The notes: generated by a model from the letters alone, not told the origin. A stretch of DNA of 64,000 nt from Arthrobacter saudimassiliensis (GCA_900016675.1 LN483070.1:1364001-1428000); one strand, 5' to 3'. Shown: positions 35,238-46,400, counted from the stretch's first letter. A program made the numbers and translations.

Positions 35238-35882
35238 CTAAATGCCGATGTCGGCGCTCTGCAGCAGGGCGATCGCGTCGGGCTGGCCTTCGAACATGAC
35301 CAGCGACTGCTTCGTCCGGCCGTGCGCGTGCAGCAGCAGCTCGCCCGGGTCACCGACGATGGCCACCGACACGGCGGCCCGCTTGGCCACGTGCCGCGGA
35401 CCGTCAGGGCGGACGAGCACAATACCGAGGTCGACGCCCCGGTAGAGCAGCGCCGCGCGGCGGATCAGGTCGCCCCACAGCGCGTCGGCGTAGGCCGGGT
35501 CCAGTGACCGCGGCGCCCACCGGTCACCGGCGCGCCGGACGTCTTCGGTGTGCACGAAGTACTCGGTCAGGTTGGCGCTGTTGTCCACGGACTTCAGGTT
35601 CATGGGGGACAGGGCCGGCGGGCCCGAGCGGAAGCTGCGGACCAGCTTCTCATACGCCTTCGGCTCGGCTGAGCGCTCGGCCAGGTCCCGGACGGCCTTC
35701 TCCGCGCGCTTGGCCAGCGGCTTGAAGACAATGCCCGCGGCAGCGGCCGGGCGGTGCTCACGCAGATACAGATGCGCAGCCAGCTCCTTGGTGCGCCACC
35801 CCTCGCAAAGGGTCGGCGCTTCGGGCCCGGCCGCGAGAAGGGTCTCGGCCAGGACTTCACGGGAGGGTTGTACGAAGTGCAT
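35238..35882 (-). CDS. TIGR03085 family protein (mycothiol-type metal-binding), 214 aa
   Basis: DinB/maleylpyruvate-isomerase-like helical bundle. The start MHFVQPSREVLAETLLAAGPE, CEGWRTKELAAHLYLREHRP (His-containing motif near residues 26-45) and NLTEYFVHTEDVRRAGDRW near 110 match TIGR03085 proteins of actinobacteria, thought to bind a metal through three His and to act in mycothiol-dependent chemistry. Substrate unknown. ATG at 35882 used; the frame is open above. Convergent with the alcohol dehydrogenase. Confidence 0.9.
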   Translation of the reverse strand: MHFVQPSREVLAETLLAAGPEAPTLCEGWRTKELAAHLYLREHRPAAAAGIVFKPLAKRAEKAVRDLAERSAEPKAYEKLVRSFRSGPPALSPMNLKSVDNSANLTEYFVHTEDVRRAGDRWAPRSLDPAYADALWGDLIRRAALLYRGVDLGIVLVRPDGPRHVAKRAAVSVAIVGDPGELLLHAHGRTKQSLVMFEGQPDAIALLQSADIGI

Positions 35883-36047
35883 CAATGTGAAACTAGCATG
35901 CTTCCCGTGCTTTAGCTCCTGAACGCGCCCGCTGCGGCCGCCAAACGGCGTGCTTCTCCCGGCAGCCCCGCCCGCACGGCTCCGCGGCGGCCGGGAGCCG
36001 TGCGGACGCATCCCGGACACACCGACCGCCGAGGCGGCGGATGACAC

Positions 36048-36061
36048 TAGAATCGGTATCG
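36048..36061 (+). promoter_or_regulatory. Promoter -10 of leaderless hisI
   Basis: TAGAAT (36048-36053) is eight bases before the ATG at 36062 and there is no SD, the pattern of a leaderless transcript common in actinobacteria. Confidence 0.55.
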
Positions 36062-36448
36062 ATGCCTTCCGAAACCCCCGCCCCCGTTTCCCCCGCCGTG
36101 CCCGGCCTCGATCCGGCTATCGCCGCCGCCCTCAAGCGCGACGACGCCGGCCTGGTGGCCGCCGTCATCCAGCAGTACGACACCAACGAGGTGCTCATGC
36201 TCGGCTGGATGGACGACGAGGCCCTGCACCGTACCCTCAGCACCGGCCGGGTGACCTTCTGGTCCCGCTCCCGCCGGGAGTACTGGCGCAAGGGTGACAC
36301 CTCCGGCCACATCCAGCGGGTCAAGTCGGTCGCCCTCGACTGCGACGGAGACGCCCTGCTGGTCCGCGTGGACCAGGTCGGGGCCGCCTGCCACACCGGC
36401 ACCCGGACCTGCTTCGAAGGCCGCGACCTGCCCGCCGTCGCCGGCTGA
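36062..36448 (+). CDS. hisI: Phosphoribosyl-AMP cyclohydrolase HisI, 128 aa
   Basis: Third step of histidine synthesis, a zinc and magnesium enzyme. [36 protein letters not shown] and the zinc segment [13 protein letters not shown] with CHTGTRTCF are present. ATG 36062 is the likely start (an in-frame ATG at 36041 overlaps the -10 box). It precedes trpE by 60 bp, joining his and trp genes in one run. Confidence 0.97.
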   Translation: MPSETPAPVSPAVPGLDPAIAAALKRDDAGLVAAVIQQYDTNEVLMLGWMDDEALHRTLSTGRVTFWSRSRREYWRKGDTSGHIQRVKSVALDCDGDALLVRVDQVGAACHTGTRTCFEGRDLPAVAG

Positions 36449-36508
36449 CCTTCCCACCACCGGCGGCCGCCCCGCCGCCCGCCCAGACCCTTTGACGAAG
36501 AGAGCAGC

Positions 36509-38155
36509 ATGCAGGACCTAGGAACGATTACCCCCGGCCTCGAGGAGTTCCGCTCGCTGGCCGCCGATCACCGCGTCGTCCCGGTGCGGCTGGTGCTGCT
36601 GGCCGACGCCGACACGCCCATCGGCATCTACCGCAAGCTCGGCGGCGGTGCCCCCGGCACGTTCCTGATGGAGTCCGCCGCGTCCGGCGGCGTCTGGTCC
36701 CGCTACTCCTTCATCGGCGCCCGGTCCCGGGCCACCCTCACCACCCGCGACGGCGAGGCCCACTGGCTGGGCGAGCCGCCCGCCGGCGTGCCGCACGGAG
36801 GCAGCCCGGTGGACGCACTGCGGGACACCGTGAAGCTCCTGCGCACCGAACGCTTCGAGGGACTGCCGCCGTTCACCTCCGGGCTGGTCGGTTTCGTCGG
36901 CTGGGACAGCGTCCGGCACTGGGAGCGGCTGACCTCCCCGCCGGCCGACGACCTGGGCCTGCCCGAGCTGGCCATGAACCTGGTCACCGACATGGCCATC
37001 CATGACAACAGCGACGGCACGGTCACGCTCGTCGCCAACGCCATCAACTTCGACGGCACCGACGAGCGCGTGGACGAGGCCTGGCACGACGCCGTCGCCC
37101 GCCTGCAGGACATGCGCGCCCGGCTGGCCGCGCCCACCCCGCAGCCGGTGTCCGTGCTCGACGGCGGCCGGGCCGCACCCGACCTGTCCCGCGTGGAGGA
37201 ACGCTGGCCGCGCCCCGAGTACCTGCGCGCCGTCGAACGCGCCAAGGAAGCGATCGTGGACGGCGAGGTGTTCCAGGTGGTGGTCTCGCGCCGCTTCGAG
37301 GCCGAGTGCGACGCGGATCCGCTGGACGTCTACCGGGTGCTGCGCACCACCAACCCCAGCCCCTACATGTACCTGTTCAACTTCACCGACGCCGCGGGGG
37401 AGCCGTTCGCCATCGTCGGATCCTCCCCGGAGGCCCTGGTGACGGTGACCGGGCGGGAGGTCATCACCCATCCCATCGCCGGCAGCCGGCCGCGCGGGAA
37501 GACCCTCGAGGAGGACCGCACCCTCGCCGAGGACCTGCTCGCCGATGAAAAGGAACGCGCCGAACACCTGATGCTGGTGGACCTGGCCCGCAACGACCTG
37601 TCCAAGGTCTGCCGGCCCGGCAGCGTGGACGTCACCCAGTTCATGGAGGTGGAGCGGTTCAGCCACATCATGCACCTGGTCTCCACCGTGGTCGGGGAAC
37701 TCTCGCCCGCCTCGGCCGCCTACGACGTGCTGGCCGCCACGTTCCCCGCCGGCACCCTCTCGGGAGCGCCGAAACCGCGGGCCCTGCGGCTGCTCGATGA
37801 GCTGGAACCGCACCGCCGCGGCATCTACGGCGGTGTGGTCGGCTACCTCGACTTCGCCGGAGACATGGACATGGCCATCGCCATCCGCTCCGCGCTGCTG
37901 CGCGGCGGCCGGGCCTACGTACAGGCCGGCGGCGGGATCGTCAACGATTCCGACCTCGACGCCGAGGCGCAGGAGACCGTGAACAAGGCCGCCGCGCCGC
38001 TGCGCGCTGCGCTGATCGCCGCCGGGTTGCACGCCGTCGCCGCCCCGGAGACCGCCCCCGCAGCGGCCCCGGCGTCCGCGCCGGTGGAGGCTCCACCGGT
38101 GGAGGCCGATGCGCCGCTGCCGACCGATGCAACACCCGAGGAGGCCCTCCGATGA
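36509..38155 (+). CDS. trpE: Anthranilate synthase component I TrpE, 548 aa
   Basis: First step of tryptophan synthesis from chorismate. N-terminal domain PVRLVLLADADTPIGIYRKL (with the Leu/Ser-type feedback site LMESAASGGVWSRYS); catalytic domain with EVFQVVVSRRFE, HPIAGSRPRGKT, DEKERAEHLMLVDLARNDL and GAPKPRALRLLDELE. An Ala/Pro/Glu-rich tail of about 40 residues follows residue 505. TrpG is not encoded nearby. Its stop overlaps the next start by 4 bases (ATGA). Confidence 0.97.
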   Translation: MQDLGTITPGLEEFRSLAADHRVVPVRLVLLADADTPIGIYRKLGGGAPGTFLMESAASGGVWSRYSFIGARSRATLTTRDGEAHWLGEPPAGVPHGGSPVDALRDTVKLLRTERFEGLPPFTSGLVGFVGWDSVRHWERLTSPPADDLGLPELAMNLVTDMAIHDNSDGTVTLVANAINFDGTDERVDEAWHDAVARLQDMRARLAAPTPQPVSVLDGGRAAPDLSRVEERWPRPEYLRAVERAKEAIVDGEVFQVVVSRRFEAECDADPLDVYRVLRTTNPSPYMYLFNFTDAAGEPFAIVGSSPEALVTVTGREVITHPIAGSRPRGKTLEEDRTLAEDLLADEKERAEHLMLVDLARNDLSKVCRPGSVDVTQFMEVERFSHIMHLVSTVVGELSPASAAYDVLAATFPAGTLSGAPKPRALRLLDELEPHRRGIYGGVVGYLDFAGDMDMAIAIRSALLRGGRAYVQAGGGIVNDSDLDAEAQETVNKAAAPLRAALIAAGLHAVAAPETAPAAAPASAPVEAPPVEADAPLPTDATPEEALR

Positions 38156-38736
38156 GCACCGCAGCGAAGGCCTGGCAGCGCAAGGGCACCGTGGTGCTCG
38201 GCGCGGTCGCCGCCGCCGTCCTGGCATTCGCCACCACCACCCGCACCTGGCTGGACGTCACTCTGCCGGAGGCCGCGGTGCAGACCCCGCAGGTCGCCGT
38301 GCCCGGGTCCGACGCCGCGACGTCGGTCACCGCCTTCGCCCTGGTGGCGCTGGCGGCCGCTCTCGCGGCGTCGATCGCGGGACGGATCGCCCGCGCCGTG
38401 ATCGCCGTGGTCCTGCTGCTCGCGGGCGCCGGCGTGATTGTCGCCAGCTGGGTCATCATCCGCGACCCCGCCCAGGGCGCCGCCGGCGCGATCGGCGAAG
38501 CCACCGGCGTCAGCGGCGGTGCCGGGATCGAGGTGCACATGACCGTCATGCCCTGGCTGGCGCTGGCCGCCGGCGTGCTGATCCTGCTGTCCGCCGTCTG
38601 GCTGGCCGTGGCCGGGCGCGGCTGGAAGGCCTCGCGCCGTTACAGCACCGCCGCCGCCCACACCGACGGCGAGCCGATCGACGACATCGACAGCTGGGAC
38701 CGGCTCAGCCGCGGCGAGGACCCCACCGGCCGCTGA
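38152..38736 (+). CDS. Trp biosynthesis-associated membrane protein (TIGR02234), 194 aa
   Basis: Four hydrophobic helices: KGTVVLGAVAAAVLAFATTT with the conserved TRTWLDVTL motif outside, ALVALAAALAASIAGRIA, AVIAVVLLLAGAGVIVASWV and MPWLALAAGVLILLSAVWLAV. This is the actinobacterial TIGR02234 family, always found in trp clusters, of unknown function. It overlaps trpE by 4 bases. The cytoplasmic tail is acidic (DDIDSWDRLSRGED). Confidence 0.92.
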   Translation: MSTAAKAWQRKGTVVLGAVAAAVLAFATTTRTWLDVTLPEAAVQTPQVAVPGSDAATSVTAFALVALAAALAASIAGRIARAVIAVVLLLAGAGVIVASWVIIRDPAQGAAGAIGEATGVSGGAGIEVHMTVMPWLALAAGVLILLSAVWLAVAGRGWKASRRYSTAAAHTDGEPIDDIDSWDRLSRGEDPTGR

Positions 38737-38838
38737 TCGTCCCGCCGCCGCGGCTCACCCGGTCCGACACATGTGACCGGGAACCGGGCAGCTAATGGCA
38801 GAATGGGAACAGTCCGTTTTTTGAGGGAGAGAAACACC

Positions 38839-39147
38839 ATGGGCGCAAACGCCACCGAACGCCACCTGGAAGCCAGCAACGAGAAGGCTGCCAACAGCGG
38901 GGAGCCGAACACCCACGCTTCCATCCACGATGAGACCATCGGCCACGGCAACACCCCGGCCGCGTGGACCTGCGTCCTGATCATGATCGTCGGCGCCGGC
39001 ATCTCCAGCGTGGGCTACATCATCGCCAGCGTCCTGTGGTTCGTGATCGGCCTGGCCGTCATGGGCGCCGGCCTCATCGTGGGCTGGGCCATGAAGAAGG
39101 CCGGCTACGGCGTCAACGGTTCGAAGCTGAAGAACTCCGGCCACTAA
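38839..39147 (+). CDS. HGxxPAAW-family membrane protein, 102 aa
   Basis: Carries the family motif HGNTPAAW (residues about 36-43) followed by two hydrophobic helices (TCVLIMIVGAGISSVGYII, SVLWFVIGLAVMGAGLIVGW) and a short basic tail. Function unknown; small proteins of this kind sit between trpE and trpC in many actinobacteria. ATG 38839 after GAGGGAGAG. The next gene starts on the base after its stop codon. Confidence 0.92.
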   Translation: MGANATERHLEASNEKAANSGEPNTHASIHDETIGHGNTPAAWTCVLIMIVGAGISSVGYIIASVLWFVIGLAVMGAGLIVGWAMKKAGYGVNGSKLKNSGH

Positions 39148-39978
39148 GTGAGCGTCCTCGACGACATCATCGTCGGCGTCCGCGAGGACATGGAGTCCCG
39201 CCGCCGAGAGGTTTCGCTCGCGGACCTGCGCGCACAGGCAGCCCAGGCGCCCGCCCCGCGGGACGCCTGGGCCGCACTGGGCGGCACGGACCCGGCCCGC
39301 GCCGAGCTGAAGGTCATCGCCGAGGTCAAGCGCAGCAGCCCCTCCAAGGGAGCCCTGGCCGACATCGCCGACCCGGCGGCCCTGGCCTCCCGCTACGCCG
39401 ACGGCGGCGCGGCCGTGATCAGCGTCCTCACCGAGGCCCGCCGCTTCGGCGGGTCGCTGGCGGACTTCGACGCCGTCCGCGCCGCCGTGGACGTGCCGCT
39501 GCTGCGCAAGGACTTCACCGTCGACGAATACCAGATCCACGAGGCCCGCGCCCACGGCGCCGACCTGGTGCTGCTGATCGTCGCCGCTCTCGACGACGCG
39601 CGGCTGCGCGGCTTCCTCGAGCTCACCCACGAGCTCGGCATGAACGCCCTGGTCGAAACGCACACCCCTGAGGAAGTGGAACGCGCCCTGGCCGTGGACG
39701 CCCGCATCCTCGGCGTCAACGTCCGCAACCTCAAGACCCTCGACGTCGACCGCGCCGTCTTCGGCCGGCTGGCCGGGCAGATCCCCGCCGGCCCGCTGCT
39801 GGTGGCCGAATCCGGCGTCCGCGACACGGACGACGTCGCGCAGTACGCCCGGGAGGGCGCCAACGCCGTGCTCGTGGGCGAGGCCCTCGTACGGCACGAC
39901 GACCCGTTGGGCACCATCAACGCCTTCACCCGGGCCGGCCGCGAGGCCATCGCGGCCCGCCCCGCCGCGGCACGCTGA
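39148..39978 (+). CDS. trpC: Indole-3-glycerol phosphate synthase TrpC, 276 aa
   Basis: Fourth chemical step of tryptophan synthesis. (beta/alpha)8 barrel with [19 protein letters not shown] (catalytic Lys and Glu region), [69 protein letters not shown] start immediately after the stop of the previous gene. No TrpF domain is fused; TrpF-type activity is presumably provided elsewhere (often by PriA in these bacteria). Confidence 0.97.
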   Translation: MSVLDDIIVGVREDMESRRREVSLADLRAQAAQAPAPRDAWAALGGTDPARAELKVIAEVKRSSPSKGALADIADPAALASRYADGGAAVISVLTEARRFGGSLADFDAVRAAVDVPLLRKDFTVDEYQIHEARAHGADLVLLIVAALDDARLRGFLELTHELGMNALVETHTPEEVERALAVDARILGVNVRNLKTLDVDRAVFGRLAGQIPAGPLLVAESGVRDTDDVAQYAREGANAVLVGEALVRHDDPLGTINAFTRAGREAIAARPAAAR

Positions 39979-40035
39979 CCGCCGCGCCTTGACACCGCCC
40001 GGAGCACCGGGCCCTAGCAGGACAGGAAGCCCACG

Positions 40036-41394
40036 ATGACCGGGAACCCGGAGCCCGCCGGCAGCACCGCCGCCGAGCCGGACGCCGCAGCAGATGCGAT
40101 GAACGAGGAGGCCGTCGCGGCCTTCCTGGGCCGGGAAGGGTCGCTGCGGCATGCCCCCGGCCCCTACTTCGGCAGCTTCGGCGGCCGGTGGATGCCCGAG
40201 TCGCTGATCGCCGCGCTCGACGAGCTCACCGATACCTTCGAAAAGGCCAAGTCCGATCCGGAGTTCACCGCCCGGGTGAAGGAGCTGAACCGGAACTACT
40301 CCGGACGCCCCTCACTGCTGACCGAGGCCAAGCGGTTCTCCGAGCATGCCGGGGGCGTGCGGATCTTCCTCAAGCGCGAGGACCTGAACCACACCGGCTC
40401 GCACAAGATCAACAACGTGCTCGGCCAGGCGCTGCTGGCGCAGCGGATGGGCAAGACCCGGCTGATCGCCGAAACCGGTGCCGGCCAGCACGGCGTCGCC
40501 AGCGCCACCGCCGCGGCCCTGCTCGGCATGGAGTGCGTGGTCTACATGGGCGCCGAGGACTGTCGCCGGCAGGCACTGAACGTGGCCCGGATGGAGCTGC
40601 TCGGCGCCACCGTGATTCCGGTGGAAAACGGCTCGAAGACGCTCAAGGACGCCATCAACGAGGCCCTGCGGGACTGGGTCGCGAACGTCGACTCCACCCA
40701 CTACCTGCTGGGCACCGCCGCCGGGGCGCATCCGTTCCCGGCCCTCGTCCGCTACTTCCACGAAGTGATCGGCGAGGAGGCCCGCGCCCAGATCCTGGAG
40801 CAGGCCGGTCGGCTGCCCGACGCCGTGTGCGCCTGCATCGGCGGCGGTTCCAACGCCATCGGCATCTTCCACGGCTTCCTCGATGACCCCTCCGTCCGGA
40901 TCTACGGCTTCGAGGCCGGCGGCGACGGCGTCGAAACCGGCCGCCACGCCGCCACCATCACCCTCGGCCGGCCCGGTGTGCTGCACGGTGCCCGTTCCTA
41001 CCTGATGCAGGACGAGGACGGACAGACCGTGGAGTCGCACTCCATCTCCGCCGGCCTGGACTACCCCGGCGTCGGTCCGGAGCACTCCTACCTGGCCGAC
41101 ATCGGCCGGGTCTCCTACGAGCCGATCACGGACGCCGAGGCGATGGAGGCCTTCCGGCTGCTGTGCCGCACCGAAGGCATCATCCCGGCCATCGAGTCCT
41201 CGCACGCCCTGGCCGGCGCCATCAAGGTCGGCCGCCGGCTGGCCGCCGAAGACGGCGAGCCGGGCGACAAGATCGTCATCGTGAACCTCTCCGGACGCGG
41301 TGACAAGGACGTCGCCACCGCCGCGGAATGGTTCGACCTGCTGGACAAGCCCTCGGCCGAGGCCGAGATCGGCAAGGAAGGGGAGCAGCTGTGA
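40036..41394 (+). CDS. trpB: Tryptophan synthase beta chain, 452 aa
   Basis: PLP enzyme joining indole and serine. PLP-lysine Lys124 in [23 protein letters not shown]; phosphate loop GGGSNAIG; E-type region [10 protein letters not shown]. The first 45 residues (Ala/Glu-rich) are an extension. It belongs to the common TrpB1 type. GTG of trpA overlaps its stop (GTGA). Confidence 0.97.
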   Translation: MTGNPEPAGSTAAEPDAAADAMNEEAVAAFLGREGSLRHAPGPYFGSFGGRWMPESLIAALDELTDTFEKAKSDPEFTARVKELNRNYSGRPSLLTEAKRFSEHAGGVRIFLKREDLNHTGSHKINNVLGQALLAQRMGKTRLIAETGAGQHGVASATAAALLGMECVVYMGAEDCRRQALNVARMELLGATVIPVENGSKTLKDAINEALRDWVANVDSTHYLLGTAAGAHPFPALVRYFHEVIGEEARAQILEQAGRLPDAVCACIGGGSNAIGIFHGFLDDPSVRIYGFEAGGDGVETGRHAATITLGRPGVLHGARSYLMQDEDGQTVESHSISAGLDYPGVGPEHSYLADIGRVSYEPITDAEAMEAFRLLCRTEGIIPAIESSHALAGAIKVGRRLAAEDGEPGDKIVIVNLSGRGDKDVATAAEWFDLLDKPSAEAEIGKEGEQL

Positions 41395-42197
41395 ACCCGG
41401 CCGCACCGCAGAGCAAATCCGCCCGGGCCATTGACCAGGCCCTGGCCGACGGCCGCGCCGCCCTGATCGGCTACCTTCCGGCCGGCTACCCGGACGTGCA
41501 GTCCACCATCGCCGCCGGCGTCGAGCTCGCCCGCGGCGGCGCCGACCTCATCGAGATCGGCATCCCGTACTCCGACCCCGTGATGGACGGCTCGGTCATC
41601 CAGGCCGCCACCACCGAAGCGCTGGCCGGAGGCTTCCGGGTCAGCGAGGTGTTCGACGTCGTCGCCGGGATCACCGCGGAGACCGACGCCGCCGTGCTGG
41701 TCATGACGTACTGGAACCCGGTCATGCGCATGGGTGTGGACGAGTTCGCCCGCCGCCTCGCCGAAGCCGGCGGCGCCGGACTCATCACCCCCGACCTCAT
41801 CCCGGACGAGGCCGAGGAGTGGATCGCCGCCTCCGACCGGTACGGGCTGGACCGGGTGTTCCTCGTGGCGCCCTCCTCCACCCCGGAACGCATGAAGAGC
41901 ACCGTGGCCGCCAGCCGCGGCTTCGTCTACGCCGTGTCGATCATGGGCGTCACCGGCGCCCGCACCGCTGTCTCCGACGCCGCCCGCGGCGTCGTGCAGT
42001 CCGCCCGCGACGCCGGCGCCGAGCGGGTCTGCGTGGGCCTGGGCGTCTCCAACGCCGGCCACGTGGCCGAGATCGGTTCCTACGCCGACGGCGTTATCGT
42101 GGGTACGGCCCTGGTCGCCGCGCTTCGTGACGGCGGGCCAGACGCCGTGGGCGCCCTCGCCCGCGACCTGAGCACAGGAACACGAAAGAGCAACTGA
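41391..42197 (+). CDS. trpA: Tryptophan synthase alpha chain, 268 aa
   Basis: Cleaves indole-3-glycerol phosphate to indole, passed to TrpB through a channel. [35 protein letters not shown] (catalytic Glu and Asp residues), [28 protein letters not shown] and [12 protein letters not shown] are all visible. GTG start overlapping trpB; its TGA overlaps the ATG of lgt. Confidence 0.97.
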   Translation: MNPAAPQSKSARAIDQALADGRAALIGYLPAGYPDVQSTIAAGVELARGGADLIEIGIPYSDPVMDGSVIQAATTEALAGGFRVSEVFDVVAGITAETDAAVLVMTYWNPVMRMGVDEFARRLAEAGGAGLITPDLIPDEAEEWIAASDRYGLDRVFLVAPSSTPERMKSTVAASRGFVYAVSIMGVTGARTAVSDAARGVVQSARDAGAERVCVGLGVSNAGHVAEIGSYADGVIVGTALVAALRDGGPDAVGALARDLSTGTRKSN

Positions 42198-43192
42198 TGC
42201 CCCTGATCTCCGGGATGGTGCCCGCCGCGATCCCCAGCCCTCCGGCCGACTTCAGCAGCTTCTCGCTGGGCCCGCTGACCATCCACGCGTACGCGCTGTG
42301 CATCCTGGCCGGCATCGCCCTCGGCCTGTGGCTGACCAGCGTCCGCTGGAGGAAACGCGGGCTGCCGGCGGAGGCTGTCTGGGACATCGCGATCTGGGCC
42401 ATTCCGTTCGGCATCATCGGCGGGCGGCTCTACCACGTCATCTCCTCGCCGGACGCCTACTTCGGGCCCGACGGCGACCTGGCGCTGATCCCGCAGATCT
42501 GGCGCGGGGGATTGGGCATCTGGGGCGCCGTCGCGCTCGGCGCGGTGGGCGCCTGGATCGGCTGCCGCCGCGCCGGAATCAAGCTCTCGACCTTCGCCGA
42601 CGCCGCCGCGCCGGGCCTGCTGCTGGCCCAGGCGGTCGGACGCTGGGGCAACTGGTTCAACCAGGAACTGTTCGGCGCGCCCACCGACCTTCCCTGGGGC
42701 CTGCAGATCGACGCCGATAACCCCAACTTCCCCGCCGGGGAACTGCCCGGGACACTCTTCCACCCGACCTTCCTCTACGAGTCGCTCTGGAACCTGGCCG
42801 GCGTCGGGCTCCTGCTCCTCGTGGACCGCCGTTTCCGGCTGCGCGGTGGCCGGCTGTTCTGGCTCTACGCCGCCATCTATACGGCCGGCCGGATCTGGAT
42901 CGAGCTGCTGCGCATCGACGAGGCCGAAATGATTACGCTGTTCGGCGTCACACAACGGCTGAACGTCTTTACCAGCGCCGGGCTGTTCCTCGGCTCCGTG
43001 GCCGTGTTCGTCGTCCTGTCCCTGCGCGCCCGGCGCGGCGGAGAGCCGTCCCCCTACCTGCCCGGCCACGCTCCGGAGGAGGAAACCGCCACGTCACCGG
43101 CCGATAACACTTCCGAAACGGAAGCCTCCACGGATGCGACCGGGGCCACCCCGCGTGCTAATGTCGCAGAGACAAAAAACGGGGAGAAGTGA
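42197..43192 (+). CDS. lgt: Prolipoprotein diacylglyceryl transferase Lgt, 331 aa
   Basis: Adds diacylglycerol to the lipobox cysteine of prelipoproteins. Seven or so hydrophobic helices; signature IIGGRLYHVI (the H/R region) near residue 77, GRWGNWFNQELFG near 150, HPTFLYESLWNL near 190, and FWLYAAIYTAGRIWIELLRID. The tail after residue 290 is acidic and disordered. Translationally coupled to trpA by a TGATG overlap, an arrangement frequent in actinobacteria. Confidence 0.97.
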   Translation: MPLISGMVPAAIPSPPADFSSFSLGPLTIHAYALCILAGIALGLWLTSVRWRKRGLPAEAVWDIAIWAIPFGIIGGRLYHVISSPDAYFGPDGDLALIPQIWRGGLGIWGAVALGAVGAWIGCRRAGIKLSTFADAAAPGLLLAQAVGRWGNWFNQELFGAPTDLPWGLQIDADNPNFPAGELPGTLFHPTFLYESLWNLAGVGLLLLVDRRFRLRGGRLFWLYAAIYTAGRIWIELLRIDEAEMITLFGVTQRLNVFTSAGLFLGSVAVFVVLSLRARRGGEPSPYLPGHAPEEETATSPADNTSETEASTDATGATPRANVAETKNGEK

Positions 43193-43497
43193 TCCGTCAC
43201 TCATAGGATCCCCGTCCGCCCGGTTCTCCGGGCCCGCCAGCGAGCAGTACCGGGTCACCTCCCGGCCTGACATGGCCGCCACACCGGCGTGGCTCGAGCG
43301 CTGCACACCGCCCCGAACAACCAGGGGCCGGAGGCAGGCACACGCGACCGCCAGCGGAGGCAAAGTTCCCGAAGCAGAACCCGGGCTTTGACCCGCCGGC
43401 GGACCGTACAATCATCAACACGCCGCGGAGGACACGTCCTCCGCCGGGGCCAGCGTCGTCCCCTCCCGTGCTTACCCAGGGGAAGGACCTACCTCTC
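43193..43497 (+). promoter_or_regulatory. gltB leader and promoter region
   Basis: 305 bp without a gene. TACAAT (43407-43412) is a good -10; a TTGACC at 43388 is too close (13 bp) to be its -35, so the -35 is unclear. Just downstream GCGGAGGA (43425-43432) and TCCTCCGC (43437-43444) form a perfect 8 bp hairpin with loop CACG in the leader. The upstream 200 bp show no recognisable riboswitch. Confidence 0.55.
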
Positions 43498-46400
43498 ATG
43501 ACTGATTCCCTGCCTACCGGGGGCTCCGTGCCTTCACCGTTCGAACGCTTCGCCGCGTACCCGGCGGATACCGGGCTTTACCGCTCCGAGAACGAAAAGG
43601 ACGCCTGCGGCCTCGCCGTCATCGCCACGCTCCGCGGCACACCGGGCCACGACATCGTCGACGCGGCCCTGACCGCCCTGCGCAACCTCGAACACCGCGG
43701 CGCCGTGGGCGCCGACGAGGGAACCGGCGACGGCGCCGGCATCCTCACCCAGGTGCCCGACGAGTTCCTCCGCGCCGTCGTCGGCTTCGACCTGCCGCCG
43801 GCCGGCCGGTACGTGGCCGGCACCGCCTTCCTGCCCACCGAGGCCTCCGAGCAGGCCACTGCCCGCGCCGGTGTCGAAGCCATCGCCGAATCCGAGGACC
43901 TGCAGGTGCTCGGCTGGCGCGAGGTCCCCGTGGCCGCCGACCTGGTGGGCCCCATGTCCCGCGCCTGCATGCCGTACTTCGCCCAGGTCTTCCTGGCCCC
44001 GGCCGAGGGCACCGGCCTCGAGCACCTGGACGCCCGGGCCTTCCGGGTGCGCAAGCGCAGCCAGAACAAGTTCGGCGTGTACTTCCCGTCCCTGTCCTCC
44101 AAGACCATGGTCTACAAGGGCATGGTCACCACCGCGCAGCTGGAACCCTTCTTCCCGGACCTGTCCGACCCGCGGTTCAAGTCCCGCCTGGGCATCGTCC
44201 ACTCGCGGTTCTCCACCAACACCTTCCCGTCCTGGCCGCTGGCGCAGCCGTTCCGCACCATCGCCCACAACGGGGAGATCAACACCGTCAAGGGCAACCG
44301 GAACTGGATGCGGGCCCGGCAGTCCCAGCTCAGCCACCCGCTGCTGGGCGAGACCCCCGAGGAACTGTTCCCCATCTGCACCCCCGGGGCTTCCGACTCC
44401 GCGTCCTTCGACGAGGTCGCCGAGCTGCTGATGCTCTCCGGGCGGCCCATCGCCCACGCCATCATGATGATGATTCCCGAAGCGTGGGAGAACCACGCCT
44501 CCATGGATCCGGCCCGGCGGGCGTTCTACCAGTACCACTCCATGCTGATGGAGCCGTGGGACGGCCCCGCCGCCGTCTCCTTCACCGACGGCACGCAGGT
44601 CGGGGCCGTGCTGGACCGCAACGGGCTGCGCCCGGCCCGGTACTGGGTGACCGAGGACGGACTCGTGGTCCTGGCCTCCGAGGTGGGCGTCGTCGACATC
44701 GACCCCGCGAAGGTGGTCCGCAAGGGCCGCGTCTCGCCCGGCAAGATGTTCCTGGTGGACACCGAGGCCGGCCGGCTGATCGAGGACCACGAGATCAAGG
44801 CCGAGGTCGCCGCCGCCAACCCGTGGGCGGACTGGGTGCGGGAGAACCAGGTGTCCCTGGAGGACCTGCCCGAACGTGAGCACGTGCTGCACAGCTCCGC
44901 GTCCATCAACCGCCGCCAGCGCACCTTCGGCTACACCCAGGAGGAGCTGCGGATCCTGCTGGGCCCGATGGCCCGCACCGGCGCCGAGCCGCTGGGCGCC
45001 ATGGGCTCCGACACCCCCATCGCCGTGCTGTCCCAGCGGCCGCGGCTGCTCTTCGACTACTTCGTGCAGTCCTTCGCCCAGGTCACCAACCCGCCGCTGG
45101 ACGCCATCCGCGAGGAACTGGTCACCTCCATGCGGGCCTCGATCGGACCCAACGGCAACCTGCTCGCGTCCGGACAGGTCCGCAGCCGGCAGATCGCCCT
45201 GAAGTTCCCGGTCATCAACAATGACGAACTCGCCAAGATCGTGAACCTGCGCGGCGACGACGGCGAAAAGCTCAGCCTCAAGGTCCGCGGCCTGTACCGG
45301 CCCGAGGGCGGGGAATCCGAGCTGCGTGCCCGGATCACGGAAATCTGCGAAAAGGTCTCCGGCGCCGTCAACCGCGGCGTGCACTATATCGTGCTCTCCG
45401 ACCGGGACTCCAACGCCCAGTGGGCGCCCATCCCGTCGCTGCTGCTGCTCTCCGCGGTGCACCACCACCTGCTCAAGAGCGCCAACCGCACCAAGATCTC
45501 GCTGCTCGTTGAAGCCGGCGATGTCCGCGAGGTGCACCACGTCGCTGCGCTGATCGGTTACGGCGCCTCCGCGGTGAACCCTTACCTGGCCATGGAAAGC
45601 TGCGAGGAACTCGTGCGCAGCGGCGACCTGCCCGGCGTCACCCGGGAACAGGCCGTGGCCAACCTGATCAAGGGCCTGGGCAAGGGCGTCCTGAAGATCA
45701 TGTCCAAGATGGGCATCTCCACGGTGGCCTCCTACTGCGGGGCGCAGACCTTCGAGGCCATCGGCCTCGGCCAGGAACTCGTGGACGAGTTCTTCCACGG
45801 CACCCAGACCCAGCTCGGCGGCGTCGGCCTCGACGTGATCGCCGCCGAAGCCGCCGCACGGCACGCCGAGGCGTACCCGTCCGACGGCCTGGAGCAGCCG
45901 CACCGCGCCCTGGAGAACGGCGGCGAATACCAGTGGCGCCGCGAAGGCCCGCCGCACCTGTTCAACCCCGAGACGGTCTTCCGCCTCCAGCACGCCACGC
46001 GGGAACGCCGCTACGACATCTTCAAGGCCTACACGCGCGGCGTGGACGACCAGTCGAAGAACCTCATGACCCTGCGCGGCCTGCTCGGTTTCCGCACCGG
46101 GCAGCGTCCGCCGGTGCCGCTGGAGGAGGTGGAGCCGGTCGAGTCCATCGTGAAGCGCTTCTCCACCGGAGCCATGAGCTACGGCTCCATCTCCAAGGAG
46201 GCGCACGAGACGCTGGCCATCGCCATGAACCGCCTCGGCGCCAAGTCCAACACCGGCGAGGGCGGCGAGGACGTGGACCGGCTGCTGGATCCGGAACGGC
46301 GCTCGGCGATCAAGCAGGTCGCCTCCGGCCGGTTCGGCGTGACCAGCCTGTACCTGACCAACGCCGATGACCTGCAGATCAAGATGGCCCAGGGCGCCAA

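Noticed and set aside
43193-43497. Glutamine or other riboswitch before gltB
   Set aside because: None of the conserved blocks of known glutamine RNA classes is visible; only a simple hairpin is.
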